Assembly (NCBI GenBank): GCA_963575745.1
Contig: CAUYUJ010014590.1
Span: forward strand, 107,501-171,500
Source of the DNA: Prorocentrum cordatum
Taxonomy: Eukaryota > Sar > Dinophyceae > Prorocentrales > Prorocentraceae
Direction of reading: 5' to 3'
Length of the DNA stretch: 64,000 nt
The notes beneath the pieces are model-generated. The model did not search any database, was not told the origin of the DNA, and saw only the letters and a program-made list of their open reading frames with translations. Within the stretch, counting starts at the first letter, position 1. Each line of letters begins with the position of its first letter. The position numbers were made by a program, and so were the translations under genes. Below, piece by piece: positions 1 to 10,772 of the stretch.

Positions 1-1136
1 GCCGATGCACTTGCGAGATGTGGCGACCGATCTCGAGCCCCACCTTCTCCATATGCCGGTGGTGTTGGCGACGTGCGGCGCAGCACGCAGCCTGCTGCTC
101 TTGTCCCGGCGTCGTGGGTGCTTCGGCAGTGCGGTGCGATCGTGCGAGGAACAACGTCGGCATGCACACGCACGTTCTGTGCCGCGCGGATTTCCGGATT
201 CGGCTCTGGAGCGCCCTCCCTGGCGTGCCGAGCGCGCCAGGGGCGACGCTGGAGGCGCCGGCGATACAAGAAATCCGCGCGGAGCGCCGAGCCCCTTGGG
301 GCGGCCTCGCCTGCGATCCCCACCTGCTGCCCCGAGCCCGAGCCGAGCGCGCTGTCCTGCGACCCCCGCCTGCTGTGCCAGAGCGAGCCGAGCCCCACCG
401 CCAGAGCGCCGAGCCCGCTGCCCTGCGACCCCCGCTCGGGGCGGCCTCGCAGGAGCCCTGGCCCGCGCTGCCGCCCGCGCCCGGGGCGGAGGGCGGCGCG
501 CCCGCGCTGGCGCCAGGCGCGGCCCCGGCCTCCGCGCGCGTGGGCGCCCGCTGCTTGCGGCGGGGGCAGCTGTCTCTCGTGGGTTCGGCGTGACCTGGGG
601 GGAGGGGGGGGGAAGGGGCGGGCAGCGCCACGATTCGCGCCTTCCAGGAGGAGACCATATGTTTCTTCCCTAGCGGGTGAAAGCGGGCGTGGCGGGGGAG
701 GGGGGGGGAGGGAGGGGGGAGTGGCGGGTAACGCCACGATTCGCGTTGGCGCCGTCCGGGAAAGCTTAGGTCCTAGGAAGGGCTGACTCCCAGACGGCGC
801 TGGCGCGCGTCGTGACGCGACCAGGGGTGGGTAAGGGGGGGCTGGCGGACCGGTAAGGACAGGTAGCGGGCGTTACCGCGAGTCATAAAACATGGGTTCG
901 AGGGGGGGTGATGGCAGGGGGTCAGAGGTGGAACAGATACCGATACCGCTGCGCGTTCCGCGTAGCCACGGCAGGATTCGCCGTGAAATTCTTCTTAGAA
1001 CGCATATGACGAGATGTCCGGGGAGTAGTGGTCAGAGTGAGGGGGCCGAACGGTCATTCATTGTCCCTGGGTGCGTGGCTGAAGTGGAAATATGTGGTGA
1101 GGATTCTGCTTTTATTGTTGTTGTCGTCGTCCCCCC
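1..1136. other. GC-rich sequence without a supported gene
   Basis: Long overlapping open frames exist here in several phases, as expected at this GC content, but their translations are Arg/Pro/Ala-rich with no recognisable domain. Short G-runs occur around 600-720. I see nothing else. Confidence 0.5.
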
Positions 1137-1444
1137 CGCGACCCACCCGCGACTCACCCCGCGACCCACCCCGCGACCCAACCCGCGACCCACCGCGCGA
1201 CCCACCCCGCGACCCACCCTTGACCCGACCCGCGACCCACCCGCGAGCCTACCCGCGACCCACCCGCGACCCACCCGCGACCCACCCGCAACCCACCCCG
1301 CGACCCACCCGCGACCCACCCCGCGACCCATCCGCGACCGACCCGCGACCCACCCGCGACCCACTTGCGACCCACCCGCGACCCACCCCGCGACCCATCC
1401 CGCGACCCACCCGCGACCCACCCGCGACCCACCCGCGACCGATC
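1137..1444. repeat. 10-11-bp minisatellite (ACCCACCCGCG)
   Basis: About 300 bp of near-perfect tandem copies of ACCCACCCGCG, alternating with a form that has one extra C (ACCCACCCCGCG). The unit is not a multiple of three throughout, so the Thr/Arg/Pro-rich open frames on both strands are artefacts of the repeat. Confidence 0.95.
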
Positions 1445-1997
1445 TACGCTGGTTTGAAGAAAAAATCTGCGCCTGCGACGGGCTCGTTGTATAATTTGTA
1501 AAACTTTGGCGCCTGCGGCGGGGTTTTCCAGAGTCTCGCAGACTGCCGACGTCCCCACCGCCCCTCCACTCTCACCCGCATCTGCGGGGTGCTACGTATG
1601 GTATATTTTTTGCCCCCCCCCCCCCCCCCAATGGTGGGGAGTATCATGGCCAGGGCCACAAGACCTCCCAGATATCAAGGCCACCTCGCTACTCTTTCAA
1701 TGCATCTCCATGGTCCCTCCTCGTCTGCGCGCATGCACCCCCCTCTTTTCTTAGACCCACTCCTCGGCGCACCCGAGGGAGCGGGGTGCGAGTGTGTTCG
1801 CAATAGCTCTCGGGCTCCTTATCGCCTCGGGGTGCTCTCAAACAGCTGCGCCTCGTCGAGGGCTTGCTGGTGGTGCCCGAAACGTCCCGAAGGGCCGCCG
1901 GGGGCCCGAGCTATGACCTGAACACCGCGTTGGCCATGACATCTCCAGGATTTTGAGGACGACCCGCAATCCATGAACATTCTGCAAAGTTGAAAGA
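1445..1997. other. Intergenic, nothing recognised
   Basis: Contains a poly(C) run near 1612-1629. I find no gene or structured repeat. Confidence 0.4.
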
Positions 1998-2202
1998 CGG
2001 ATGTGCGCGGAGTTGAGGCGAGAGCATCATTTTGAAAACGGCCCGCCCTCCATTCGTGAAACGGCTGCGCATTTCAAGCTTGGGAATCATTGATGGTGAG
2101 GAAGTCTCAGGCGAAACGCCCAGACTGCTCTACCAACACATCTCGGGGTGCGACAAGGAAGAGTTTGTAGAAGGAACAGGAACGGATATGGAGGACAAGC
2201 AG
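1998..2202 (+). repeat. Composite dispersed repeat, copy 1
   Basis: Starts with the dispersed ~85-bp motif (TGCGCGGAGTTGAGGCGAGAG, then TTTGAAAACGGCCCGCCCTC). It continues through GAGGAAGTCTCAGGCGAAAC (2098-2117) and CTCGGGGTGCGACAAGGA, and ends in a GAG microsatellite. The same order of blocks recurs at 37325-37560, so this is one mobile or duplicated unit rather than chance similarity. It is non-coding as far as I can see. Confidence 0.75.
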
Positions 2203-2330
2203 GAGGAGGAGGAGGAGGAGGAGGAGGAGGAGGAGGAGGAGGAGGAGGAGGAGGAGGAGGAGGAGGAGGAGGAGAGGGAGGAGAAGCTGGAATAAGAGGA
2301 GGAGGAGGAGGAGGAGGAGAAGGAAGAGAA
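2203..2330. repeat. (GAG)n microsatellite
   Basis: More than 20 consecutive GAG triplets followed by imperfect GGA/GAA triplets. Poly-Glu, poly-Gly, poly-Leu and poly-Pro frames over it are artefacts. Confidence 0.95.
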
Positions 2331-2700
2331 GAAGGCCTCTTGAGGGCCTCGTGGGCTTCTTGTGGGGTTTGGGGAGCCTTTCGGGGCCTCTTGGGGGCCT
2401 CATATGTTTCTGTTTGGGGGGCCTCTTGGGGGCCTCCTGGGCCTCTCGCCCTCTCGCGGGCCGCCCTTGGCCGGTGTGGAACCCTTTGTGGGCGCTTCAG
2501 GGCCATCTTGGAGGCCTGTGGGGCCGTCTAGCCCGCCCTCTTGGGGCGGTCTTTGTGGCCTCTTGTGCTGTCTTTGGGGGCTTCGTGGACCGCCGTTGGG
2601 CTGTCTTGGAGGCTTTTGGGCCGTGTTCGGATGTCCGAAGACTGACATGGCGAGAACGCGGCAACTATTGAAACATCTCAGCCGCGTGGATGCCAAACAG
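2331..2700 (+). repeat. GGCCTCTTGGGG interspersed repeat, block 1
   Basis: Irregular tandem of GGGGCCTCTTGGGGGCCT-like words, each ~10-18 bp. It leads into a core with GGCGAGAACGC near 2649. Blocks of the same type on either strand lie at 3838, 16690, 17840, 32030, 35770, 55255 and 60478. This is the most widely dispersed repeat in the window. Confidence 0.8.
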
Positions 2701-2949
2701 TGAATTTTTGCACTGGAGGGGTGGAAGCTATGTGGTATAACGGGTGGCAACTGGCGCCGCCGGCCGTGACCGTGACCGTGTCGAATCCTCGCCATCAGGA
2801 GCGAAAGAAGGACGTACATGTACATGAATCCACGCTGGTTTCGAGAGCATGCATTGCACAAATGTTCGTATCACGCGGCCGGTCTCGCGAATCGAGGGGC
2901 CGTGTTCATGTACATAGCTGAGCGCGTAGGTCCTTTGTGGGCTCCCTAC

Positions 2950-3780
2950 GCCAGACCCCCCAAGCAGAAACGCGGGGCAACGAGGCGGCCACGTCGTCGC
3001 AGCGGGCGGCAACTGGCGGCACTGTGGTGAGTCCTCGCCGCCTCGCCAGACACCACAGGCGGAACTGTGCGGCAACGAGGCGGCAGCGGGCGGCAACGAG
3101 GCGGCAACGGGCGGCAATTGTCAGGAGCGTGGCGAATCTTAACGAGGCGAAGCCTCGCCAGACCCACTCAGCGCACGAGGCGGCAACGAGGCGGCAACGA
3201 GGCGGCGATGCGGCGAAACCTCGTCCGACCCACCCAGCACACGAGGCGGCAACGAAGCGGCAACTGGCGGCAACGTTGCGACACCTCGCCAGACTGACCC
3301 AGCGCACGAGGCGGCATTGAAGCAGCAACGAGGCGGCAACGGGCGGCAACGTTGCGACACCTCGCCAGACTCACCGAGCGCACGAAGCGGCAACGAAGCA
3401 GCAACGGGCGGCAACGTGGCGAAACCTCGCCAGACCCACCCAACGTATGAGGCTGCAAGGAGGCAACGGGCGGCAACGTGGCTCAAAACTCGCCGAGCCA
3501 TTCCAGCACACGAGGCGGCAACGACAGCGAAGCGGCAAAGGGGCGGCAATGTGGCGAAGCCTCATGGAACATGGAACCCAGCACAGGAGGCGGTAGCGTA
3601 GCGTTAATTGGCGACAACGGAAACCTCGCCAGGCTCGCTCAACGCATGGGGCGGAAACGAGGCGGCAATGGGCGGCAACGTGGCGAACCTTCGCTGGACT
3701 CGCCCAGCGCACGAGGAGGCAACGAAGCGGCAACGGGCGGCAATATGGCGAACCCTCGCTGGACCCAACCAATTCCTCAG
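2950..3780. repeat. Degenerate minisatellite of GAGGCGGCAAC modules
   Basis: About 830 bp built from GAGGCGGCAACG and GGGCGGCAACG words, separated by CCTCGCCAGACCCACCCAGC. The higher-order unit is roughly 60-75 bp and imperfect, with many indels. Related words (GGTCTGGCGGCTCCGTGG, GCCGCCTCGTCGCCGCC) recur at 20020-20300 and 23165-23290, inverted. Confidence 0.85.
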
Positions 3781-3837
3781 AAAGACGAATACGAAACCCT
3801 CAGGACAAACACTGTTTGGGGGACAGGAGCCTTCATG

Positions 3838-4195
3838 ATTTTGGCCTCCTGGGGCCCTCTTGGGGGCGTCTCGGGGCCCTCTGGGACTGTCTTAGGGGAC
3901 TATTGGGCCGCCTTTGGGCCCTCGTGGGTCCTCTTGTGGGCCTCTTGGGTGGTGTTGGAGCGTCGAAAGTCCAAAAGGGCGATACCGCTAAATGCATCTC
4001 AATGCCGAATGATCTTCCATGATGTTTGCCTCTTGAGGCCCTCTTGGGGGCCTCTTTAAAGCCCTGTTGGGGCCCCTTGGGAGCCTCTTCGGCCTTCTTG
4101 AGGCCATCTTGGGTCTTTGAGCCATCTTTGAGGGACTCGAGGCCCTCTTGGACTGTCTTGGGGTCGTTTGGGCTTCTTCTCGTCTGTTAGTCATG
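3838..4195 (+). repeat. GGCCTCTTGGGG interspersed repeat, block 2
   Basis: Same irregular GGGCCCTCTTGGGGGCCTC words as block 1, with a non-repetitive core (GGAGCGTCGAAAGTCC, GGGCGATACCGCTAAATGC) at 3957-4020 and a second wing beyond it. The wing-core-wing layout is shared with the block at 35770. Confidence 0.8.
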
Positions 4196-5550
4196 CGACA
4201 TCACATGGGAACACACGCCACGCCCCAGGATATCGGATAATTTTGGGGTTCGGCACCTATATGTTCACTCCTCAGAACTCATGACGGAGGACTCAAGGGA
4301 CCTCAGGACCCCCCATCTCGTGCCTCGGGGCACTGTGACGGATTTGTATTAATTAAAACATCCGTCGCGTTCGGAGGGGGCTCGCTGTACCTAGGGCCCC
4401 TCCGTGCTTGTTCCTCCAGCACGCCTGCACCCAGGCGAATCTGGGGCCCTCGGAAGAGGGGCTGCGCTCTTCATTCCGCGTTCCTCATGGTAGCAGCTCG
4501 CCTGCAGGCCGCCCCACCCCCCCCTGCAGGCAGCGACCTGGCCCCGCCGCCGAAGACGAAGCCCGCGCCTGAGTCGGAGATGGCCCCGGCGCCAGGGCCG
4601 CCGGGCCCGCCAGGCCCGCCAGGCTCGGGTGCACGTAATCATTGGATCGGCCCAAACCTCCTTCGGGCCCTGGGGCCCTTGCAGATGGATCCGCGTAGAG
4701 AGTTGCCGCAGACAGATGGGTGATGGGATCGAGGTCCCCAGTTTGCGTCCTTGGGTTTGCCCCGCCCCTCCCCGCCCCCCCATTCGCGCCCTGCTCGGGC
4801 CGCGCACCACGGGTCACTCCTTTCCTGCCCAGATCTCCGACGTACGTCGTGTCTTCTTCGAAGCGCGGACTTCGTTGACCGTCGTTTCATCCCGAGCCGT
4901 TTTCTGATGGCCCCAGGGCCTGGCGAGGGCCCCCGCAGGTGAACACTGGCATGATTCCTCCTGGCATTGTTTGGGCGACGCGAGCGGAGGCCAGGACAGG
5001 GTCACTCCTGGCGTGTAGCCGACAGGAGGCAGTTTTTCTTTGGACTCTGGCAAGTTTACTCGCATGGAGGGGTGGGGCGCGGCGAGGTCCGAAAGGACAG
5101 CTAGACTAGCCGCAAGCGCCGTTTGAACTGGCAGCGGAGGGGGGGGGGGTCTGGACATGTCATGCAAGTATACGTGCAGGACTCTAATACAAGATTTACT
5201 CCAAGGGGGAAGTGCTCGTTCTCGTTGGCTATCCCTGAGATCCAGGCGCTGCATTTTTCATCACAGCTGTTGCTCGCGGTTTCGGGGCCCAGGGCTATCA
5301 CAGACCGATCCCATTCGAAAAATGGTGCAGAATGATCGGTCGAGGGCTCCAGTCGTGATTTCTTGTGATGTTGTTTCTTTTTCGCAACGCCAGATCTCAG
5401 AGTATTGGAGGAGGTTTTCGTAGCTGTTTTTCTCGCGTCGAGCCGCTTTCCGCAGCTGCGTCTCTTCGAGGGCGCTGTGGGGGTGCCCGAATGTCCCAGG
5501 AGGTCGCCAGAGGCCCGAGTGATGACCTAAAATCACCAGGCGTCGACAGG

Positions 5551-5580
5551 AGTGTATGTGTGTGTGTGTGTGTGTGTGCG
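5551..5580. repeat. (TG)n microsatellite
   Basis: About 14 TG dinucleotides in a row. Confidence 0.9.
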
Positions 5581-6073
5581 TGGTTGGAGAGTACGGCCAG
5601 GGCCATTGAATCTCCCAGATTTCATGGCCTCCCCTTTCGTCCACGCAGATGCCTCGGGCCATGATGCGCTAAACCCATTCTTGCCAGTCTCCCTATTCTG
5701 CGCGCCCGAAAGGCACGGCAGAGAGCATCCGCGACGCAGACGCTGCAAACGAGTCCAGCGGCGTCCCGTTGACGAGAGACTCTGGCGGGGACCGGCGGCG
5801 CGCGCTTCAAAGGGCTACGAGTGGAGAGTGGGTCCTGGAGGAGATGAGCCCAAGACCCAGACCTCTTCGCGTCTTGAAGAACTCTTGACGGAAGGTCCGC
5901 GCTCTGGGGGCCCTCACCGGGCCCTGGGACTGTGGAGAGCGGCTCGGGATGAACACCGGTCCCGTGCAAGGTGTCGAGCCTTCCAGGGTTGCGCTTTCGG
6001 GAACAAAAATAAGACGTAGGAGGTCTGGAGGTGCTCCTCCCCGCTTTCGGGCCCCGTGTGGTCTTCCCATACC

Positions 6074-6217
6074 CTGAAAGGAAGAAGGTACGATCGAAAC
6101 AGGACGGAAATCATATGGATCCAGACTATCAGCAGCTCCTGATCCCTGAGTGGAAGAAGGTACGATCGAAACAGGGATGGAATCATAGGGGCCCAGACTA
6201 TCAGCAGCTCCTGATCC
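6074..6217 (+). repeat. 72-bp tandem duplication
   Basis: Two adjacent 72-bp copies share GAAGAAGGTACGATCGAAAC and CAGACTATCAGCAGCTCCTG. The spacing of both anchors is exactly 72 bp. Since 72 is a multiple of three, any open frame is kept, but I do not recognise a product. Confidence 0.85.
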
Positions 6218-7149
6218 ATTTGAGCAGGGGTCGTTGTCGGTGTTGCCGCAGACCGTGGGGAGTGTCCACTGCAGGTAGAAAGTCGTCTGCCTAGCGGCGG
6301 CCGTTGGCGGCGTTGGACGACATTTTCTGCTCTTGGGCATCGTGCCCACTTTTCCCGTACCCCCTTCAGGGAAAGCTCCGGGGTCGAGGACCCCGAGTCC
6401 GGCAGGACATTGCTCCGCCAGTTCCATCCAGCAGGGCGAAGGGCGCCAGCCTGCTGAGACTCAGAGGTGCGAGAAGCAGTGCTGACGATGCGTCCCGAGA
6501 TGTCCCGTCACAAGGGGGCAGCTTTTGCCAGTTTTCGGCCTCCGGGGGGCCCTCCGTGGGCCTGGGGCAGTCAAAGATCGATTCCGTGTGAGAGCCCGGT
6601 CCTGTGGAAGGGGTCCCGGCTTCCCGGGTTCCATGTGGTGGCAAAGATCACGCTGTCGGAGGTCTGGAGACCGAGAGGTTATGGGTATACCGGGTGCGTT
6701 TCAAGATTTCCGGGTTTTTTGCCTTCCCTCGCGGCCCCGAGCGCGAATGGCCGAGGGTTGTTGGAAACCCTGGAATTCACAGATCGCGCATCCTGAGCAA
6801 AGCAAGGGGGGCCTCTCATAGGAGAGGCCCTGGCCTTTCCCGGAGGCTTCTCTGGATCCATAGTCTCCCGTGTCGCACTTTTTGATGACCTTCCTGGGTG
6901 TTGGGCTTTCGTTTTGAATAGACTACTGTGGTCTCCGTCCTCCCCCTCCCCCTGCTCTTCGTCCTCCTCACCCCTCCTTCTGCCTCCTGCCTCCTCCTCT
7001 CTTCTCCTCCTGCCTCCTGCCTCCGTTGCTCGTGGCTTCTCTTCCGTCGCCATGTTGTCTCAATGTTGATGTGCGGGGAGGCTTCCGCCTCCGTGCCTGA
7101 CTGGGATAGCTCTGTTTCCCGATCCAGCTTTCAGTGATTTTGTGAGCTC

Positions 7150-7392
7150 TTGCTGGAGCAAAGATTTTGTGAGCTCCTGCTGGAACTACCGATGGTTGGC
7201 AGGAGGAATGCTACGGCTTTCGCGACGTGCGGCACGTGTGGCAAGTGGGCCTGGGACTGGCGGTTCAAGCGCCAGAAAGGGGCCTGTGCCATCTGCGGCA
7301 CGGTGCAGCCAGGATGGACGACGTCTGGCAACGGCACGTGGTTCGCGCCGTGGTGGTCCGACGGCAAAAACAGCAAGTCCAAAGGCGAGTGA
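7150..7392 (+). pseudogene. LINE fragment: N-terminal zinc-ribbon segment
   Basis: An 80-codon frame with two cysteine pairs, CGTCGKWAWDWR and CAICG, followed by a Trp-rich stretch (W-F-A-P-W-W). It resembles the start of a retroelement ORF with a nucleic-acid-binding zinc ribbon. It is closed by TGA at 7390-7392; the next recognisable piece resumes downstream in the same and then a shifted phase, so it is a broken end and not an independent small protein. Moderate confidence. Confidence 0.55.
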
Positions 7393-7489
7393 CATGGCCT
7401 GCCGACGGTGTCCACGCTCGAGGGTTACATGTCCAAGGCGATGGTGTCGGCGGGTCTGGACTCGGACCCTGAGGCAACGAGGTCTGCTT

Positions 7490-7965
7490 CGCACGCAGGT
7501 CAAGTTGCTGGCCGACGCGAAGAAGCGTGCCACCCCGCCCAAGCCTGTCTACACGGTGCTCGAGGAGGCCGCGGCGGAGTGCTCCCGCAAGCAGGTGGTG
7601 CTGGACAAGGCTGCGCGCGTGGTCGAGTTCGCCAAGCAGCAGCTGGAGAAGGCACGCGAGGCCTTTGACAAGGCCACGGAGGAGATGATGGAGGCTGAGT
7701 GCAAGCGCCTGCAGTTTCACGAGTCTGTTGGCAACGCCCCCGACAAGACGGAAGGGGTCATCTTCCAGGTCGACCCGACCTTGTTCGAGTCCCTCGACGA
7801 GCTCGATGCGAGCGACAAGGCCGTGCTCGAGGCCTTCCAGAAGCAGTTAGACGACATCTCGAGGCAGGCGACCGAGAAGCAGAAGGAGTTCCAGGCGCTG
7901 CTGGGGCAGGCGAGGAGCGCGCGCAAGGAGGCGGCCACCAAACGGCACCGTCGCGACGAAGGTGG
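7490..7965 (+). pseudogene. LINE fragment: coiled-coil region
   Basis: About 155 codons with heptad-like Ala/Leu/Lys/Glu pattern (AAAECSRKQVVLDKAARVV, LEKAREAFDKATEEMMEAE), then a second helical stretch around ASDKAVLEAFQKQLDDIS. A long coiled coil before the endonuclease is consistent with the ORF1-like portion of such elements. The phase changes near 7490 (from the previous frame) and again near 7965. Confidence 0.65.
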
Positions 7966-8201
7966 CGCATCTGTCCGTGGAGCTGGGGGCCAAGGCCGAG
8001 CTGCTCAAGGAAGGTGGCCAAGATGCGTCCTCGGCAGACGGCGCCCGACCCTCTTCCGAGCTGCCCGAGCCGGCGCGGAAGGACATGGGCGAAAAGTTCC
8101 GCTCCAACGCGGGGTCGCAGGCGCAGGCGGCCAAGGGCGTGGGCAAAGGCGGCGGCGGCTCTCCTGGTGCTGCTGCAGATGCTGGCACGGCTGGCGCCTA
8201 G
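7966..8201 (+). pseudogene. LINE fragment: Ser/Ala/Gly-rich linker
   Basis: Continues the coiled-coil region in a third phase (HLSVELGAKAELL...), becoming Gly/Ala-rich and ending at a stop at 8199-8201. No domain of its own. Confidence 0.45.
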
Positions 8202-8463
8202 CGGCCAGGGGTTGTGCCCATCCCTCTGGGGCGAAGCAGCGGCAGTGCGCGATCGCGATCTACTTGCATCCCCCAGGCGGCGCGCTTCCTGTCCCGGGAG
8301 TCGAGGCGCAGCGCGGCTGTTTTCTGCGCGACCCGCAAGGGTGAGCTGGACATGCCCGACATCTGCGCGGGTCTGGACAAAGGTGGCTGGAGTCTTGTGC
8401 ACCCCGCTGCCCGCCCCTCGGGCAAGTCGGATTGGGGGCGCCTGGTGGCGAATGGGTTCTAAC

Positions 8464-8790
8464 GAAGAGGCATTTTGCTGCGACGAGCTTTGAGGGTGCC
8501 CGCCGTGCATCTGTGGATTCTGGGCGGTCGGGCCCCTGCAGAGGGTTCGCACCTTCGGCGCTGCGCGCCAAGGCGGACAGCTCGGTGCTGATCTCGGCCT
8601 ACCTCCAGCCAGGCCTGGGAGTGAAGGGCTGGGACCGGGACGTGCTGGTCGCCCTTGGCGCGTTCGTGCGCCCCCTGGCCGACCCGTGCTTGATCGTGGC
8701 CCACTGGGATATCGGGCCAGGCCCGTTCGCGGCCACTGGGTGGCCTGGGCGTCTCCTCGTGCGCTGCCTGACCCTGACAGCAAGGTTTCT
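8464..8790 (+). pseudogene. LINE fragment: AP-endonuclease-like domain
   Basis: Within the frame starting near 8432, the stretch VLISAYLQPGLGVKGWD followed by DVLVALGAFVRPL and CLIVAHWDIGP matches the endonuclease/exonuclease/phosphatase fold: strand, variable helix, then a hydrophobic strand ending in a D-W-N-like motif, here HWDIG. In LINEs this domain nicks the target DNA. The N of D-W-N is replaced and the N-terminal half of the domain is not readable, so it should be inactive. Confidence 0.65.
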
Positions 8791-9921
8791 GAGAGGAAGG
8801 GGGCTGCCCACCTACGTAGGCTTCAGGATCTACCTGCTGGGCACCACGAGGCCTTCGACGACCTACACCAGCGCCTTGGGGGCCCTGGGGAGAATGCGGC
8901 CTTTGCTATTTCTGTGGAGACATAGGATGAGGCAAAATCACAAATATGTTTGGGAAGACGTTCCTGCCGCGCATGGGCTGGCCCCCTCCGGTTTTCTGGG
9001 GCACCGTGCCCCTTATGGCCCTGCCGAGCACTTCGGCTTCCAGTGGCAGGAGGAAGCCAGTCGCTCTGTTGATGCGCCACGCGATCATTGGGCAGCTGCC
9101 ATGGACCGCGCAGCGCTGTTACATGAGAAGGTCGAGGCTGAGAAGTGGAAGCTCTGTTCAGGCAGCGCTCGTGGACCCGCCTGCTGTTGGAAGCTGGTTC
9201 GTTCGACTCCAAGCAGAGCGCGCGTGAGGAATGAGCGGGCTGAAAGGTGGGGCTCACAAGTACGCTAGCGATTAGGCATGCGTCGCGGAAGCGCAACGGT
9301 TCCGACCTTGCACAGGCAGCTAGCTCACCGCGTTGCGAAGGCGCGCGAACTGATCGAGCAGTTAGACTGCACGGGCGGCGAGACCCACTTTGGATAGGGG
9401 GGGGGGGCCCCAGGAGATCTTCGCGCGGAAGGGAATCGGCGCTAACCTGGATGCCGTCTCCTAGGAAATGTTCCCTGAATTGCTGGAGAGAGCTCGCAGG
9501 TGGGCTGATCGCTCTAATGCTCGGGCCCTGCTGCCCTCCAGGTCCTCCTTGATGAAATGGGCCCGGGACATGTGGGCCGAGGAGCCCGGGGCCGTCCACC
9601 GCCGCGTGAAACCCGCGCCTTCCCCAGATTGGGAAAGCAAGGGCCCCCTGGGGCGCGGTCGCCCCCGATGACCAGGCAATGCTGCCGTGTCTGGCTACTG
9701 AATGGAGAGACAGGTAGGTGGAAGGACCCCGTCGACAAGCCCCAGGACATTGGACATGATGCAGCGTTTTCTGGGCGAGGCGCGCGCTGCGCTCTGCTGG
9801 TTCTGGGCGCCGTGCTGCCCGGGACACCGGCCATGAAGGCGAACGGAGTAGACGCGCTGAGCCCGCTGGCTCTGCTATTCCGGAGGAGCCCGGAGTTTGC
9901 AGAGCACTCGGCTTAGCCCCG

Positions 9922-10176
9922 ATGACGCAGACGGTTTGGTCCCAGATGCGTGCGACAGTTTCGGGGGAGTGGTCGGCGTCGCTGTCTGCATTTTGGGATG
10001 CTGCGATAGCTGGATATTCTGCTCTGCGTGCTGCCTTGATTCGGGCAGTGATGGATGAAGGTGCGCATGGGGTGTCTTTCGAACACAGGGCGCTCTTCCT
10101 CGACCTCGTTGATTTTCATGATCATATGAGCTTTTTCTGGTTAATGCAAGTTGGCTTGAAGTGGGACTTTCATTAA
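9922..10176 (+). pseudogene. LINE fragment: reverse transcriptase palm, N-terminal part
   Basis: An 84-codon frame with ALFLDLVDFHDHMSFFWLM resembles the RT palm strand that carries the first catalytic aspartate (x-L-x-D-L-x-x-F-[YH]-D). It stops at 10174. The following ~110 bp contain the rest of the palm in shifted phases. Confidence 0.55.
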
Positions 10177-10292
10177 TAGTATTGCTTCTTGAGCTTGGTC
10201 TGCATTCGTCCCCTCGTCAAATGGTACCAGGTCAATTGTCGCTGGATCTGGGCATGGTTCTACTTTGGCCAAGGTGATGCTTCGCGGGCTGC

Positions 10293-10772
10293 TTGGCTCT
10301 GCGCGCCGCGCGGTGCCCCCCCGCGGGCTCGTGGAGCTACATCGGCGACATTGCTGGTGGAGCGGAGAGGTCCAAGCAGCAGGCTATGACTGTATTGGAG
10401 GCCACGGCAGATGTTATGGCGGCAGGCTTGGCTCAGCTACGCTTGCAGATCTCTTCTAAGACCAAGCTGGTGGCCAGCTCTGATGAGATCCGGGTGGGGC
10501 TGCAGCAGAGGAGGGCGAAGGGCATCCCTGCGGGGCATGAACGTTCGACTGTGCACCTGGGCTCAGATGCTTCGGCTTCGCGTGGGCGGGCTACGACCAG
10601 AATGGTGAAACGGCGTGCTCGAGCTAGACGGCGGCAGAAGAACGTGATGCAGGAACGACGTCTAGGCCGCGTGAGATTTGTGACAAAGAAGCCGTGTACT
10701 ACTGGAGTCTACCCTGCAAAAGTACTTGGCCATCAGATCATGAAACCCTTTTCCAAAGACGCTGTTGGCTAG
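10293..10772 (+). pseudogene. LINE fragment: reverse transcriptase catalytic loop and thumb
   Basis: Opens with WSYIGDIAGG (10332-10361), at the place of the Y-x-D-D catalytic hairpin. The first aspartate is glycine (YIGD, 10338-10349), so polymerase activity should be lost. It continues with a helix ending in LQISSKTKLVASS, the usual K-T/S strand after the catalytic hairpin. A basic thumb follows (RRARARRRQKNV, then TTGVYPAKVLGHQ). Confidence 0.7.

Larger units (their letters stand above)
4196..7144. other. Intergenic with small repeats, no supported gene
   Basis: Holds a (TG)n run at 5551-5580 and the 72-bp duplication at 6074-6217 listed separately. A CT-rich tract lies at 6935-7030. None of the frames shows a recognisable domain. 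Confidence 0.45.

Noticed and set aside
9247-9552. 101-codon frame within the LINE interval as an independent gene
   Set aside because: It lies between the endonuclease and RT remnants, where the polyprotein linker should be, and shows no domain of its own.
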